Part shown: one piece after another, positions 52,716-61,170 of the stretch
Position numbering within the stretch: the first letter of the stretch is position 1
How the letters are laid out: every line of letters starts with the position of its first letter
DNA from: JAHEJV01 sp964653555
GTDB lineage: Bacteria; Myxococcota_A; UBA9160; SMWR01
Reading direction: 5' to 3'
Length of the DNA stretch: 64,000 nt
NCBI GenBank assembly: GCA_964653555.1
Contig: CAZZFT010000005.1
Coordinates: forward strand, 18,435-82,434
Notes under the pieces: model-generated
The model's database searches: none
The model's input: only the letters and a program-made list of their open reading frames with translations
Told to the model about the DNA's origin: nothing
Position numbers and translations under genes: made by a program

Positions 52716-54214
52716 CAACGCCGGCGCCGGCTCCCGCGCAGGTAGTCCACCATCAGGAACGAGCCCAGCGCCTCGGGGCTGGTGAAGAAGGCCCGGCCCC
52801 GGTTCACCTGAGTCATCCGCTCCACGAAGCCGACCAGCTCGGGCGCGTCGTCGAGCATGAACGTATTGATGGTCACTCCGCGGCGCGTGATGCGGCGCAC
52901 CTGTTTCATCGTCTCCGCGACCGCATGGGGCGACACTCCGCCGAAGCCCATCGGCCACTCGACGTGCAGCTCGCGGCCGAGGTGATAGGCCGTGGGCTGG
53001 CCGTCGGTGACGACCAGCACCTGGGGGCTCGCCGACGGATGCTTCGCGATCAGACGCTCGGCGATCACCAGTCCCTCCTGGAGATTCGTGAAGGGATCGC
53101 CCATGTCCCAGCTCACCTCGGGCAGCTCCGTCGGGTGCAGCTCGCGGGCGCGCGTGGAGAAGCCGACGACGAAGAAGCGGTCGCGCGGGAACCGGGTGCG
53201 GACGAGGTGATCGAGCGCCAGGGCCACGCGCTTCGCCGCCGGGAAGCGTCCCGCCCAGGACATCGACCAGCTCATGTCGAGCAGCAGCACCGTGGTGGCC
53301 TGGGTCTGGTAGTCGCGCTCGCGCAGCGCGAAGTCCTCCACGGAGAGCGGCAGCGGGAGCGGTACCGGCCGACCCGGCGCGGCGCGCGCGTTGCGCTTGA
53401 CGGCCTCGATCAGGGTCCGCACGACGTCGAGGTCGAGCGGATCACCGAACTCGAAGGGCTTGGTCTCGTCGGGCCGCGGCAGGGCCGCTCCCCGCGCGTC
53501 GGATTCGTGGGCTCCCGGTCGGTCCTTGCGCAGGCTCGCGTAGACCAGCGCAAGCGCCTGGGCGCCGATCCGCCGGATCGCGCGCGGCGTGAGCTGGGGA
53601 TCGTCGCCGCGCAGATAGCCGGCGCGCTCGAGCGTGGACTCGAGGTCGCGAATCCACACGAACGACTGCGCCGCGTCCTCGCCCAGCAGCTCCCCGAGCT
53701 GCTCGGCGGAGATCCGGGTCAGGTTGCCCTCGGCGAGATCGCGGCCGAGCTGCTCGAGGCGGCGCAGTCGCTCGAGTGCGTCGCGGAGCTCGCGGTAGGC
53801 ACGCGCCGCCTCGGCGTCCTCGAACCGGTAGTCGCCGAAGCGCTCGACGGCCTCCGCGAGATCGCGTCCGCCCGCGTGGCGCCGCTCGAGGAAGTCGTTC
53901 ATGCGCGTCGACTCGAAGCCGGAGCTCTCGCGCAGCCGCTCCTGCTCGCGGTCGAGCAGCTCCTCCAGTCGCCGGGCGAGCTCGTCCCCCGCCCGGCGGA
54001 TCTCCTCGCGTACTTCGCGGAGCAGCTCCTCGAGGCCCATCACGCGCATGTCGAGACCGGCGAGCGGGAACCCGTGCTGGCGCATCCATTCGAGGGCGTC
54101 CCGCGCGTCGAGCCCCTCCATCAGCAGGTCGGAGAGAGCATCCAGGGCGCGCTCCGCGTCGAGTCGGAACTCCTGCAGCGACCCGTCCCAGCGGCTGTAG
54201 ACGTGGGACTTCAC
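52715..54214 (-). CDS. VWA-domain protein paired with MoxR ATPase
   Basis: A 499-residue protein with a helical N-terminal part (about 1-250) and a C-terminal von Willebrand A domain. The MIDAS motif DMSWS is at 313-317, with the later VVTDGQPTAYHLGRE giving the remaining metal residues. It is soluble. The GTG start overlaps the MoxR stop (GTGA). MoxR-VWA pairs act as assembly chaperones for metalloproteins or complexes; the client here is unknown. Confidence 0.85.
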   Translation of the reverse strand: MKSHVYSRWDGSLQEFRLDAERALDALSDLLMEGLDARDALEWMRQHGFPLAGLDMRVMGLEELLREVREEIRRAGDELARRLEELLDREQERLRESSGFESTRMNDFLERRHAGGRDLAEAVERFGDYRFEDAEAARAYRELRDALERLRRLEQLGRDLAEGNLTRISAEQLGELLGEDAAQSFVWIRDLESTLERAGYLRGDDPQLTPRAIRRIGAQALALVYASLRKDRPGAHESDARGAALPRPDETKPFEFGDPLDLDVVRTLIEAVKRNARAAPGRPVPLPLPLSVEDFALRERDYQTQATTVLLLDMSWSMSWAGRFPAAKRVALALDHLVRTRFPRDRFFVVGFSTRARELHPTELPEVSWDMGDPFTNLQEGLVIAERLIAKHPSASPQVLVVTDGQPTAYHLGRELHVEWPMGFGGVSPHAVAETMKQVRRITRRGVTINTFMLDDAPELVGFVERMTQVNRGRAFFTSPEALGSFLMVDYLRGSRRRR

Positions 54215-55623
54215 GAACGCGCGTAGCGGGCGCCGGCCTCGCGCTCGGTCTTGTTCAGACGGTTCGCGAGGTGGAGGCCTTCCAGGAGGAACTCGATCGC
54301 CGACGCGACGAGCGCCGGCTCGTCGTCGCCGGCGAGTGCCACGGCCGCCTCGCGGAGCGGGGCGATCTGATCGAGACCCGTCAGGTATTCCCGCGAGGGC
54401 ATGCTGGGAGACACCTCCACCTTCCAGCCCTGGTCGAAGGCCTCGACCACCGGGCCGAGCGCGTCGGGCCCGAGATGGTGGTCGAAGACCACCTTGCAGG
54501 CCCGGCGCCGCAGCTCGCGCACGACGTCCGCCTCGCTGCGATCGCCGCCGGCGAACTCGAGTTCGATCTTGCCGAGGGTCGAGGTCTCGAGGGCGTCGAG
54601 ATCGCTGATGCGCGGCACTGCAACCGGCTCGCCCACGCGCAGGGCCCGCCGCAGGGCGTTGGCGGCCAGCGTCTCGTAGTTGGCGATCGACATGCGCACC
54701 GACACACCCGAGGCCTGGTTCACGTCCGGGCTGGAGCGCGCCTGGAACGTCAGCTCCGCGACCACCTCCTCCATGAAGGGCGGGATCCGGATCACCACCT
54801 CGGGCGCCTCGGGAAGCGTCGCCTCCTGGCGGACGATGGCGAGTTCGAGGGCCGGAGTCGGCGGGTAGTGGGTGCGGACCTGGGCGGCGTAGCGGTCCTT
54901 GAGCGGGGTGATGATGCGCCCGCGGCTCGTGTAGTCCTCCGGGTTGGCGCTGGCCACGACGAACACGTCGATCGGCAGGCGGATCCGGTAGCCCTTCACC
55001 TGCACGTCGCGCTCTTCCATCACGTTGAACAGGCCGACCTGCACCTTCTCGGTGAGATCTGGCAGCTCGTTGATGCAGAAGATCCCCCGATGGGTGCGGG
55101 GCACCAGCCCGAAGTGCATCGTCTCCTCGTCGGCGAGGGAACGGCCCTGGGCGACCTTCACCGGATCGACGTCGCCGATCAGGTCGGCGATCGAGACGTC
55201 GGGTGTGGCCAGCTTCTCGACGTAGCGGTCGTCGCGGTGCAGCCAGTCGACGGGGGTCGCGTCCCCGTGCTCGGCGACGAGCGCGCGCCCGCGCGCCGAG
55301 ACGGGCGCCGTCGGATCGTCGGGGATCTCGGTGCCCGCAATGACGGGAACCCACTCGTCGAGCAGCCCCGTGAGCTGCCGGATCATCCGCGTCTTCGCCT
55401 GCCCCCGCTCGCCGAGGAAGATCAGGTCGTGACCGCAGAGCAACGCGTTCTCGACCGCCGGCACCACCGTGTCGTCGTAGCCGAGCACACCCTCGAAGAC
55501 CGAGGCTCCCTTGCGCAGGCGCTCGAGCAGATTCACCCGGATCTCCTCGCGCACCGGGCGCGCGGCGTAGCCGGCGGCGAGCAGCGCTCCGAGCGTGGTC
55601 GGCTTCGGCGGGACGAGGGGCAT
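54211..55623 (-). CDS. MoxR/Mg-chelatase-type AAA+ ATPase
   Basis: A 470-residue AAA+ ATPase. Walker A is GERGQAKT (71-78), with Ala in place of the usual Gly before Lys, which is common in this subfamily. Walker B region is IFCINELPDL, and sensor-type residues are in VVASANPEDY. It resembles the ChlI-like/MoxR group. ATG at 55623 has an AGGAGA site. Coupled to the VWA gene; together a metal- or cofactor-loading chaperone is likely. No porphyrin genes nearby, so it is not a chlorophyll chelatase by context. Confidence 0.87.
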   Translation of the reverse strand: MPLVPPKPTTLGALLAAGYAARPVREEIRVNLLERLRKGASVFEGVLGYDDTVVPAVENALLCGHDLIFLGERGQAKTRMIRQLTGLLDEWVPVIAGTEIPDDPTAPVSARGRALVAEHGDATPVDWLHRDDRYVEKLATPDVSIADLIGDVDPVKVAQGRSLADEETMHFGLVPRTHRGIFCINELPDLTEKVQVGLFNVMEERDVQVKGYRIRLPIDVFVVASANPEDYTSRGRIITPLKDRYAAQVRTHYPPTPALELAIVRQEATLPEAPEVVIRIPPFMEEVVAELTFQARSSPDVNQASGVSVRMSIANYETLAANALRRALRVGEPVAVPRISDLDALETSTLGKIELEFAGGDRSEADVVRELRRRACKVVFDHHLGPDALGPVVEAFDQGWKVEVSPSMPSREYLTGLDQIAPLREAAVALAGDDEPALVASAIEFLLEGLHLANRLNKTEREAGARYARS

Positions 55624-55679
55624 CCGGTTCTCCTGCGCGCGTTCGGACCCCACTATACAGCGGAGCCGCGATCGCAGGG

Positions 55680-56498
55680 TCAGCGGCGTCGGCGCGTCAG
55701 CAGCTGGATGCGGCGTTGGATGATCTGGAGCTTGCCGTCGTCGCGGACGATCAGGTCCGGCGGGAGCTCGGTGCGATCGATCAGCTCCGACGTGTGCTCG
55801 ATCCGGTTGTCGGTCGTCGGGTGACTGGAGAGGAACTCCGGCATCGCGTCGGCGTCCTGGGCGGCGAGCGTCTCGAAGAAGCTCACGAGTCCTCGCGGGT
55901 CGTAGCCGGCGCGCGGCAGCACCTCGACCGCGAACGCGTCGGCCTCGGCCTCGGCTTCCCGCGTGAACCGGTTGACGAAGGCCACGGCCGCGAGCTCGCC
56001 CACCATCTGCCCCCCGGCGGCGGCGTTCCCGCCCACGAAGACCGCGGCCGCGATCGAGGCGACCTGGTACAGGATGCCGGTGTTGCGCTGCATGTTGTAG
56101 TTGCGCGCCACGTGGCGGCGCACCACGTGCCCGACCTCGTGGGCGATCACGCCCGCCAGCTCGCTCACGTTCGCGGCCTCGAGGATGATGCCGGTGTGCA
56201 CGTAGACGTGACCGGCGGGCAGTGCGAAGGCGTTGAGGCTGTCGTCCTCGACGACGTCGAATCGGAACTGGTACGGCTGGGGACCGGAGGCCGCCACGAT
56301 CTCCGCGCCGATCGCCTCCACGTAGTCCACGACGTAGGGGTCCGTGACGAAGTCGAGCTCGCGGCGGAGGTCGCGCGCCTCCTGGGCGCCGATCTCCTCC
56401 TCCCGGGAGACGCTCAGCGTTCCGCATCCGGTCAGGGCGGCGACCAGCGCGGCCCCGAGCAACAGGGCCTTCGAGAGCCGGAAGAGCCTGCGTTCCAC
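55680..56498 (-). CDS. M48-family zinc metalloprotease lipoprotein
   Basis: A 272-residue lipoprotein (lipobox L-T-G-C, Cys25) with the zinc motif HEVGH (120-124) and the later Glu in EADAFA. It lacks the BepA TPR part. Likely in outer-membrane quality control, like BepA or LoiP. GTG at 56498 has a GGAGGT immediately upstream, with short spacing. It lies 57 bp before the MoxR gene, on the same strand. Confidence 0.88.
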   Translation of the reverse strand: MERRLFRLSKALLLGAALVAALTGCGTLSVSREEEIGAQEARDLRRELDFVTDPYVVDYVEAIGAEIVAASGPQPYQFRFDVVEDDSLNAFALPAGHVYVHTGIILEAANVSELAGVIAHEVGHVVRRHVARNYNMQRNTGILYQVASIAAAVFVGGNAAAGGQMVGELAAVAFVNRFTREAEAEADAFAVEVLPRAGYDPRGLVSFFETLAAQDADAMPEFLSSHPTTDNRIEHTSELIDRTELPPDLIVRDDGKLQIIQRRIQLLTRRRR

Positions 56499-56530
56499 AC
56501 CTCCGGTATCGGCGCCCCGGAGGCGGGCCT

Positions 56531-57748
56531 TCACAGCAGGGCGGCCGGATCGTAGCCGGGACGCCGTGAGAGCGTCTCCGTCAGGTGCCGGATCACCAGC
56601 AGTACCGCCGTCTCGAAGCGGTCGTTGACGACGATCGGGATCCGCAACCGCTCGGCCGCCTCGAGGAACTGGTCCTGGATGCGCAGGATCGCGTCGAGGT
56701 TGTCGAGGTACTGATGTGCGGGTCGCAGGCGGGCGCCGTCCGCGCGCGTCGCGAAGCGCCCCGCGTAGGACTCGCGATCGAGGACGGCGACCACCAGGAA
56801 GATCAGGTCGGCGCGTTCGGAGTAGGCCTCGAGGTCGAGCACGCCCGGGAAGAGCGAGACTCCGTCGATCACGGTGCTCGCGTTCTCCTCGATCGCGCGC
56901 TCGATCGACGCGCGCACCCCGACGCCCACGGTCGCGGTCTGGGCGCGAAAGCTCTCCAAGAGCGGGTCGGCGCCCAGCACCCCGGGCGGGTAGTGGGTGT
57001 AGGCGTCGAAGGAAGAGCCGTGGATCGCCGGCGCGAGCTGCGGCGAGAGCATCAGGCGCATGATCTGTCGGATCGAGTCCGTGGACAGGACCCGGCCGAT
57101 GCCGAGGCGATGCGCGGCCTCGAGGGCGATCGCCGTCTTGCCGACGCCCGCGGCGCCCCCGAGCAGCAGGAGCACCGGGCGCCGCGGGTCCTCGTAGTGC
57201 CGCCAGACCAGGTAGCGCTCCGCCGCCTTGGGCCCGACCCCGCGCGCGATCGTGTCGTAGGCGATCCGGCGCAGGTCGCGGCGGTCGATCACGGACAGGC
57301 CGCGCCGGCGCAGCTCGCGCTCGATGTCGCGCGCCGACTCGAAGGCGTCGTTGGGGTCGAGGGCCGCCGCCAGCAGCGACTGGGAGAGCACCCCCTTCGA
57401 GAAGGGCTGCTCGCGCCCCTTGCCCCGCACCAGGATCTCGGGCGCCGGCTCCCGCGGCGGCTCGACCTCGAAGATGGCGGGATCGATCAGCTCGTGGAGC
57501 ACCTCCACGATCGCCGCCTTGTCCACCACCCCCCGCGGGCGCAGGCGGTCGCGGACGGCGTTCGCGGCGGCGTTGGCCTCCTCGAAGGGCACGCCGCGCG
57601 CGATCAGCGAGTGGATCATGATCCCGCGCATGAAAGGCCGGCGGACCCCACCATCCTCCACCCACAGCCGCCGCTCTTCGGACTCGGCCGGGGCCGGCGC
57701 GGTGGGAGGGCTCGAATCGGGTCGTTCGCCTCGCTTGGGATCGGTCAT
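56531..57748 (-). CDS. Kinase with two ATP-cone domains (2-phosphoglycerate kinase-like)
   Basis: A 405-residue cytosolic protein. Two ATP-cone-like domains lie at about 30-90 (PFMRGIMIHSLIARGV) and 105-170 (PFSKGVLSQSLLAAALDP), followed by a P-loop kinase with GGAAGVGKT (197-205) and STDSIRQIMR. The architecture recalls the archaeal 2-phosphoglycerate kinase family, which makes 2,3-bisphosphoglycerate, but two cones in tandem are unusual. The substrate is not proven. ATG at 57748. Divergent from merR. Confidence 0.75.
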   Translation of the reverse strand: MTDPKRGERPDSSPPTAPAPAESEERRLWVEDGGVRRPFMRGIMIHSLIARGVPFEEANAAANAVRDRLRPRGVVDKAAIVEVLHELIDPAIFEVEPPREPAPEILVRGKGREQPFSKGVLSQSLLAAALDPNDAFESARDIERELRRRGLSVIDRRDLRRIAYDTIARGVGPKAAERYLVWRHYEDPRRPVLLLLGGAAGVGKTAIALEAAHRLGIGRVLSTDSIRQIMRLMLSPQLAPAIHGSSFDAYTHYPPGVLGADPLLESFRAQTATVGVGVRASIERAIEENASTVIDGVSLFPGVLDLEAYSERADLIFLVVAVLDRESYAGRFATRADGARLRPAHQYLDNLDAILRIQDQFLEAAERLRIPIVVNDRFETAVLLVIRHLTETLSRRPGYDPAALL

Positions 57749-57842
57749 GCGGCCTCGCACGCTACTCCAGCGCACCCGGACCTTCATCCGTGCTTCGCGG
57801 AGTCTTCGCCCTGGAAAACGACAATTCACCCCGCGGATTGGC

Positions 57843-57872
57843 TTGACTCGACCGGGCGGTCGGGTCTACGTT
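57843..57872 (+). promoter_or_regulatory. Possible promoter of the merR-parA locus
   Basis: TTGACT (57843-57848) and TACGTT (57867-57872) spaced 18 bp, 35 bp before the merR start; GTGGAGGGGGGG near 57885 may be its ribosome site. The GGGCGGTCGGG between the boxes could bind MerR, whose sites usually lie in a long spacer. Confidence 0.35.
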
Positions 57873-57907
57873 CCGCTCGTCCTGTGGAGGGGGGGTCGGC
57901 CACGGAC

Positions 57908-58372
57908 ATGCGAGCTGCCCGCGAACTGTATTCCGTGGGTGACGTCGTGAAGATCATCGGGGTCTCGCGCCGTCAGCTCCAGTACTGGGACGAGACTGAT
58001 CTGGTCCGTCCCGGGTTCCGGACTCCCGGGGGCCATGCGCGTTACGCGTTCGAGGATCTGGTGGCCCTCCGGACTGCCAAACGACTGATCGATGCCGGCG
58101 TCTCGGTCCAACGGATTCGGAAATCGATCCGTGCGCTGAGAGAGTTGCTGCCTTCGGTCCAGCACCCGCTGGCCGAGGTCGTGCTGGTGGCGACGGGCGA
58201 TGTGGTGCTGGCCTTCCGGGACGGGACCGCCTTCGATGCCGTCTCGGGGCAGGAATGGATCTTCGAGATCGCGCAGCTCCAGCGCGAGATCGAGGCCTTC
58301 CGCGGCGAGCGCGCCGATCCGTCCCGTTCCACCGCCCCGACCCAGGCCCGGGTCGGCGGCCGTACACCCTGA
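57908..58372 (+). CDS. MerR-family regulator
   Basis: A 154-residue regulator with the MerR winged-helix domain (about 6-75): YSVGDVVKIIGVSRRQLQYW and GHARYAFEDL are typical. The C-terminal part (about 80-135) is a short helix and strand unit; the tail is low-complexity. No effector-binding cysteines are evident. ATG at 57908. It is transcribed towards the ParA-CBM48 gene 138 bp downstream, so it probably controls that operon or shares its promoter. Confidence 0.85.
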   Translation: MRAARELYSVGDVVKIIGVSRRQLQYWDETDLVRPGFRTPGGHARYAFEDLVALRTAKRLIDAGVSVQRIRKSIRALRELLPSVQHPLAEVVLVATGDVVLAFRDGTAFDAVSGQEWIFEIAQLQREIEAFRGERADPSRSTAPTQARVGGRTP

Positions 58373-58510
58373 GCTCCCGTTGATCCCCTCCGGAGTGAGC
58401 CGACTCCGGATCGCCTCGCCGGCGTCCAGCGGCCCGATCCCGGGCCGCGCCGTGGGAAGCGCGGAGGCCCCCCGGCCGCTCTGCTGCGGACAGCCAAGGG
58501 GGAACCTCGC

Positions 58511-59596
58511 ATGCGGGTGATCGCGATCGTCAACCAGAAGGGGGGCTGTGGAAAGACCACCACGGCGGTGAACCTGGCCGGTGCTCTCGCGGCCGACGGC
58601 TACCGCGTGCTGGTCATCGACCTCGATCCTCAGGCCCACGCCACGCTCGCCCTGGGTGCGGATCCGGAGCGCCTCGACGAGAACCTCTACGAGGTGTTCA
58701 CGGACCCCGAGGGCGCGCGCCGACTTCCCGAGGTGTGCCTCCGGGTCGCGGAGCGGATCGACGTCGCTCCCTCGGGCATCGTGCTGTCCGCGCTCGAGCA
58801 GAAGCTCGCGACCGAGCCCGTGGAGACGCGCACCGATCGCCTCGCCCGCGCCCTGGACGCGATCGGCGAGCGGTACGACTTCGTCCTGATCGACTGCGCC
58901 CCGGCCGTCGGCCTGCTCACCTTCAATGCCCTGCGCGCCGCGCGCGAGGTGATCGTTCCGCTCGAGACCAGCTACTTCGCGATCCACGGGGTCCAGAAGC
59001 TGCTCGAGACGATCGCACTGCTCGCCGAGCGGATCGGGCACGAGCTCTCCGTCCGCATCCTGCCAACGCTGTACGACGGACGCACCCGCTACGCGCGGGA
59101 GACGCTCGGAGAGATCCGGGAGATGTTCAAGGACCTCTGTTACGACACCGTCATCCGCCAGAATGTGAAGCTGCGCGAGGCGGCGCGGCGCGGACGACCG
59201 ATCCACGCGGTCTCCCGCACCGCGAACGGAGCGCACGACTACGCGGCCCTCGCGGTCGAGGTGGCCGCCGACGCGCCGGAAGCAGCGGACGCGCCGGCGT
59301 CGTCGCTGGCCCCGGAGCGAGAGGCGCCCCGAGAGGTGGTGGTCCGCTTCCGCGACCGGCGCGCCCGCGACGTGCGCATCGCCGGCGACTTCAACGGCTG
59401 GGTGCCCGACCGCGGCGTGCGCTCGCTGATCGAAGCCGAAGGCGAGACGCGCGTGTGGACCAAGATTCTCCAGCTGGCACCGGGTCGCTATCAGTACCGC
59501 TACGTCGTCGACGGCGAGTGGCGCGAGGACCCGGACAACCCGGAAGGCGTCGCGAGCAACGTGGGTGGCCGCAACTCGATCCTCGTCGTCCGTTAA
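58511..59596 (+). CDS. ParA ATPase fused to a CBM48/AMPK-type glycogen-binding domain
   Basis: A 361-residue fusion. Residues 1-250 are a complete ParA/Soj ATPase: deviant Walker A KGGCGKTT (10-17), VIDLDPQAH, and FVLIDCAP, with the usual C-terminal helices. A 23-residue linker follows. Residues about 275-361 are a carbohydrate-binding module of the AMPK-beta/CBM48 type, with DVRIAGDFNGW and YQYRYVVDGEW, the carbohydrate and surface residues of that fold. ParA proteins position cargo using ATP-driven gradients; here the cargo signal would be alpha-glucan. Context with merR and a MinD-like protein supports one system. No ParB gene is near. Confidence 0.9.
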   Translation: MRVIAIVNQKGGCGKTTTAVNLAGALAADGYRVLVIDLDPQAHATLALGADPERLDENLYEVFTDPEGARRLPEVCLRVAERIDVAPSGIVLSALEQKLATEPVETRTDRLARALDAIGERYDFVLIDCAPAVGLLTFNALRAAREVIVPLETSYFAIHGVQKLLETIALLAERIGHELSVRILPTLYDGRTRYARETLGEIREMFKDLCYDTVIRQNVKLREAARRGRPIHAVSRTANGAHDYAALAVEVAADAPEAADAPASSLAPEREAPREVVVRFRDRRARDVRIAGDFNGWVPDRGVRSLIEAEGETRVWTKILQLAPGRYQYRYVVDGEWREDPDNPEGVASNVGGRNSILVVR

Positions 59597-59626
59597 CCCC
59601 TCCCCTTCTCCGAGCCGAGCACAGCC

Positions 59627-60421
59627 TTGCCCCGCGATCTCGACGACGTCCTGCACTTCTTCCTTCCGATCGCCGAGGAGAGCGAGCCGCGGACGCACGG
59701 CCCTTCGGGTGCGACGGCGGAGACCCGTCCGGTCGCGCTCCCGATCCTGTCGGTTCCGGTCGCGAGCCGCGACGTGGTCCGGGCGGCCTTCAGCTGGAAC
59801 CTGACCGTCGAGCTCGCGCGGCTCGGGGCGCGGGCGACGCTGGTGGTGCCGCACGACCCTTCGGCCTCCGCGCTGTGGCCCCCGCCCGGGCGCGGACCGC
59901 TCGGCGCGCGGATGGTCCCGGCCGCCGTCGGCGACGTGGCGGCGCTGACGCGGGTCGCCCTCGACATCGCGATCGCCGAGGCCGACGGCTGCGACGAGGG
60001 AGGCGTGGTGGTCGTCTGCACGCCACCTGCCTGGCTGATTGGCGACGGAGCGACGCGCGCCCTGCTGCGCTGGCTGCTCCTGCTCGCGACCCCGGACGTG
60101 CGCGATCTCCAGGAGGCGTACGCCCTGACCAAGCTCGCCTACCAGACTGGCTCCCAGCCGTTGGTCGGCCTGGTGATCCACGGCGTGCGCCGGATGCGCG
60201 ATGCGGAGCTCGCCTTCGCCCGCGTCGCAGACGCCGCCTCGCGGCATCTGGCTCGGACGCCGGTGAGCTACGGTTTGCTCGCCGACGACCTTCACGTCTA
60301 CCGGGCGATCGCGTCGCAGCGACCCATCGGCCTGGAGCACCCGCAGTCGAGGGCGGCGCGGGCGCTGCGCGACGTGGCGCGAATGCTCTGGGAAGACGCT
60401 CGGAAGTTGCTGCTTGTCTGA
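59627..60421 (+). CDS. MinD/FlhG-like protein lacking a P-loop
   Basis: A 264-residue protein matching the MinD/FlhG fold by its order of elements: N-terminal strand PVASRDVVRAAFSWNLTVEL, which replaces the usual GKGGVGKT loop, then RLGARATLVVPHD, DVRDLQEAYALTKL, VVGLVIHGVRRM and the closing QRPIGLEHPQSRAARAL. No Walker A lysine is present, so ATP binding is doubtful. TTG at 59627 is the longest start and has no clear ribosome site. It follows the ParA fusion by 30 bp and overlaps the next gene. It may be a regulatory partner of the ParA. Confidence 0.72.
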   Translation: MPRDLDDVLHFFLPIAEESEPRTHGPSGATAETRPVALPILSVPVASRDVVRAAFSWNLTVELARLGARATLVVPHDPSASALWPPPGRGPLGARMVPAAVGDVAALTRVALDIAIAEADGCDEGGVVVVCTPPAWLIGDGATRALLRWLLLLATPDVRDLQEAYALTKLAYQTGSQPLVGLVIHGVRRMRDAELAFARVADAASRHLARTPVSYGLLADDLHVYRAIASQRPIGLEHPQSRAARALRDVARMLWEDARKLLLV

Positions 60422-60983
60422 CCTGAGGCTCACCACGCCCCCGGCGCCGGAGGAGCGCCGCCGCGTCCTGCGCGACGCGCTGGGCTCGATCGTCGTCGGC
60501 TGGCATCCGCTGGCGGAGAACGTGCTCGGCGCCGACGCGCGGATCGACTGGGTCGGGCGCGACGGGCAGGGGCGCTGTGTGATCGTGATGGTCGGCCGCG
60601 GCGGCGACGACCTGGCGCTGGTGGCCCGCGGCCTCGCCCAGCGCGACTGGGTCGCCGCCCGCATCCCGGACTGGATCCAGCTCGCACCCCATGCCGGCAT
60701 GCGGCCGGACGCGGAGGTTCGCGTCGTGCTGCTGGCACCCCACTTCCAGCCCGCTGCCCTCGCCGCAGCCCGCGCCGTCGGCCCGGGCACCCTGCGACTC
60801 GGGCTGCTGCGCTTCGTCGAGAACGGCGTCGGCGTTGGTGCCCTGATCGAGGCCCTGAGCCCGACCGGTCAGGCCGAGTCCCCTGCCCGGGAAGGCGGGG
60901 GATTCCGGTCCGGGCTGTCGCCGGCCGACCTCGATCTCACCGCCGAGGAACGCGCGGAGTTCGACGTCCCGGATCCGGAGTAG
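60414..60983 (+). CDS. Unrecognised protein downstream of the MinD-like gene
   Basis: A 189-residue cytosolic protein. A core at about 25-145 alternates strands and helices: ADARIDWVGRDGQGRCVIVM, later VRVVLLAPHF and LRLGLLRF. This pattern loosely recalls PD-(D/E)xK nuclease-like folds, but no clean catalytic triad is visible, so I give no function. TTG at 60414 overlaps the previous stop by 8 bp, so the two are co-translated. The C-terminal 45 residues are acidic. Likely the fourth gene of the ParA-CBM48 set. Confidence 0.7.
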   Translation: MSDLRLTTPPAPEERRRVLRDALGSIVVGWHPLAENVLGADARIDWVGRDGQGRCVIVMVGRGGDDLALVARGLAQRDWVAARIPDWIQLAPHAGMRPDAEVRVVLLAPHFQPAALAAARAVGPGTLRLGLLRFVENGVGVGALIEALSPTGQAESPAREGGGFRSGLSPADLDLTAEERAEFDVPDPE

Positions 60984-61170
60984 CGGCCCGATCCGGTTGC
61001 GCCCCGCGGGGAAAATCTCCGCCCTGCGCAGAAAGTTTCAACACCTCTGCACCGCTCGAAGCCACTCCCTCCTCAGGGGCGGCTCCGTCTCGGAGTGGTC
61101 TCTCCGCGGCGGCCGCCGCGACCGCGCACCGCAGGCGGAGCGCGCTGGCACTGGGAATCGGAGGATTGGG

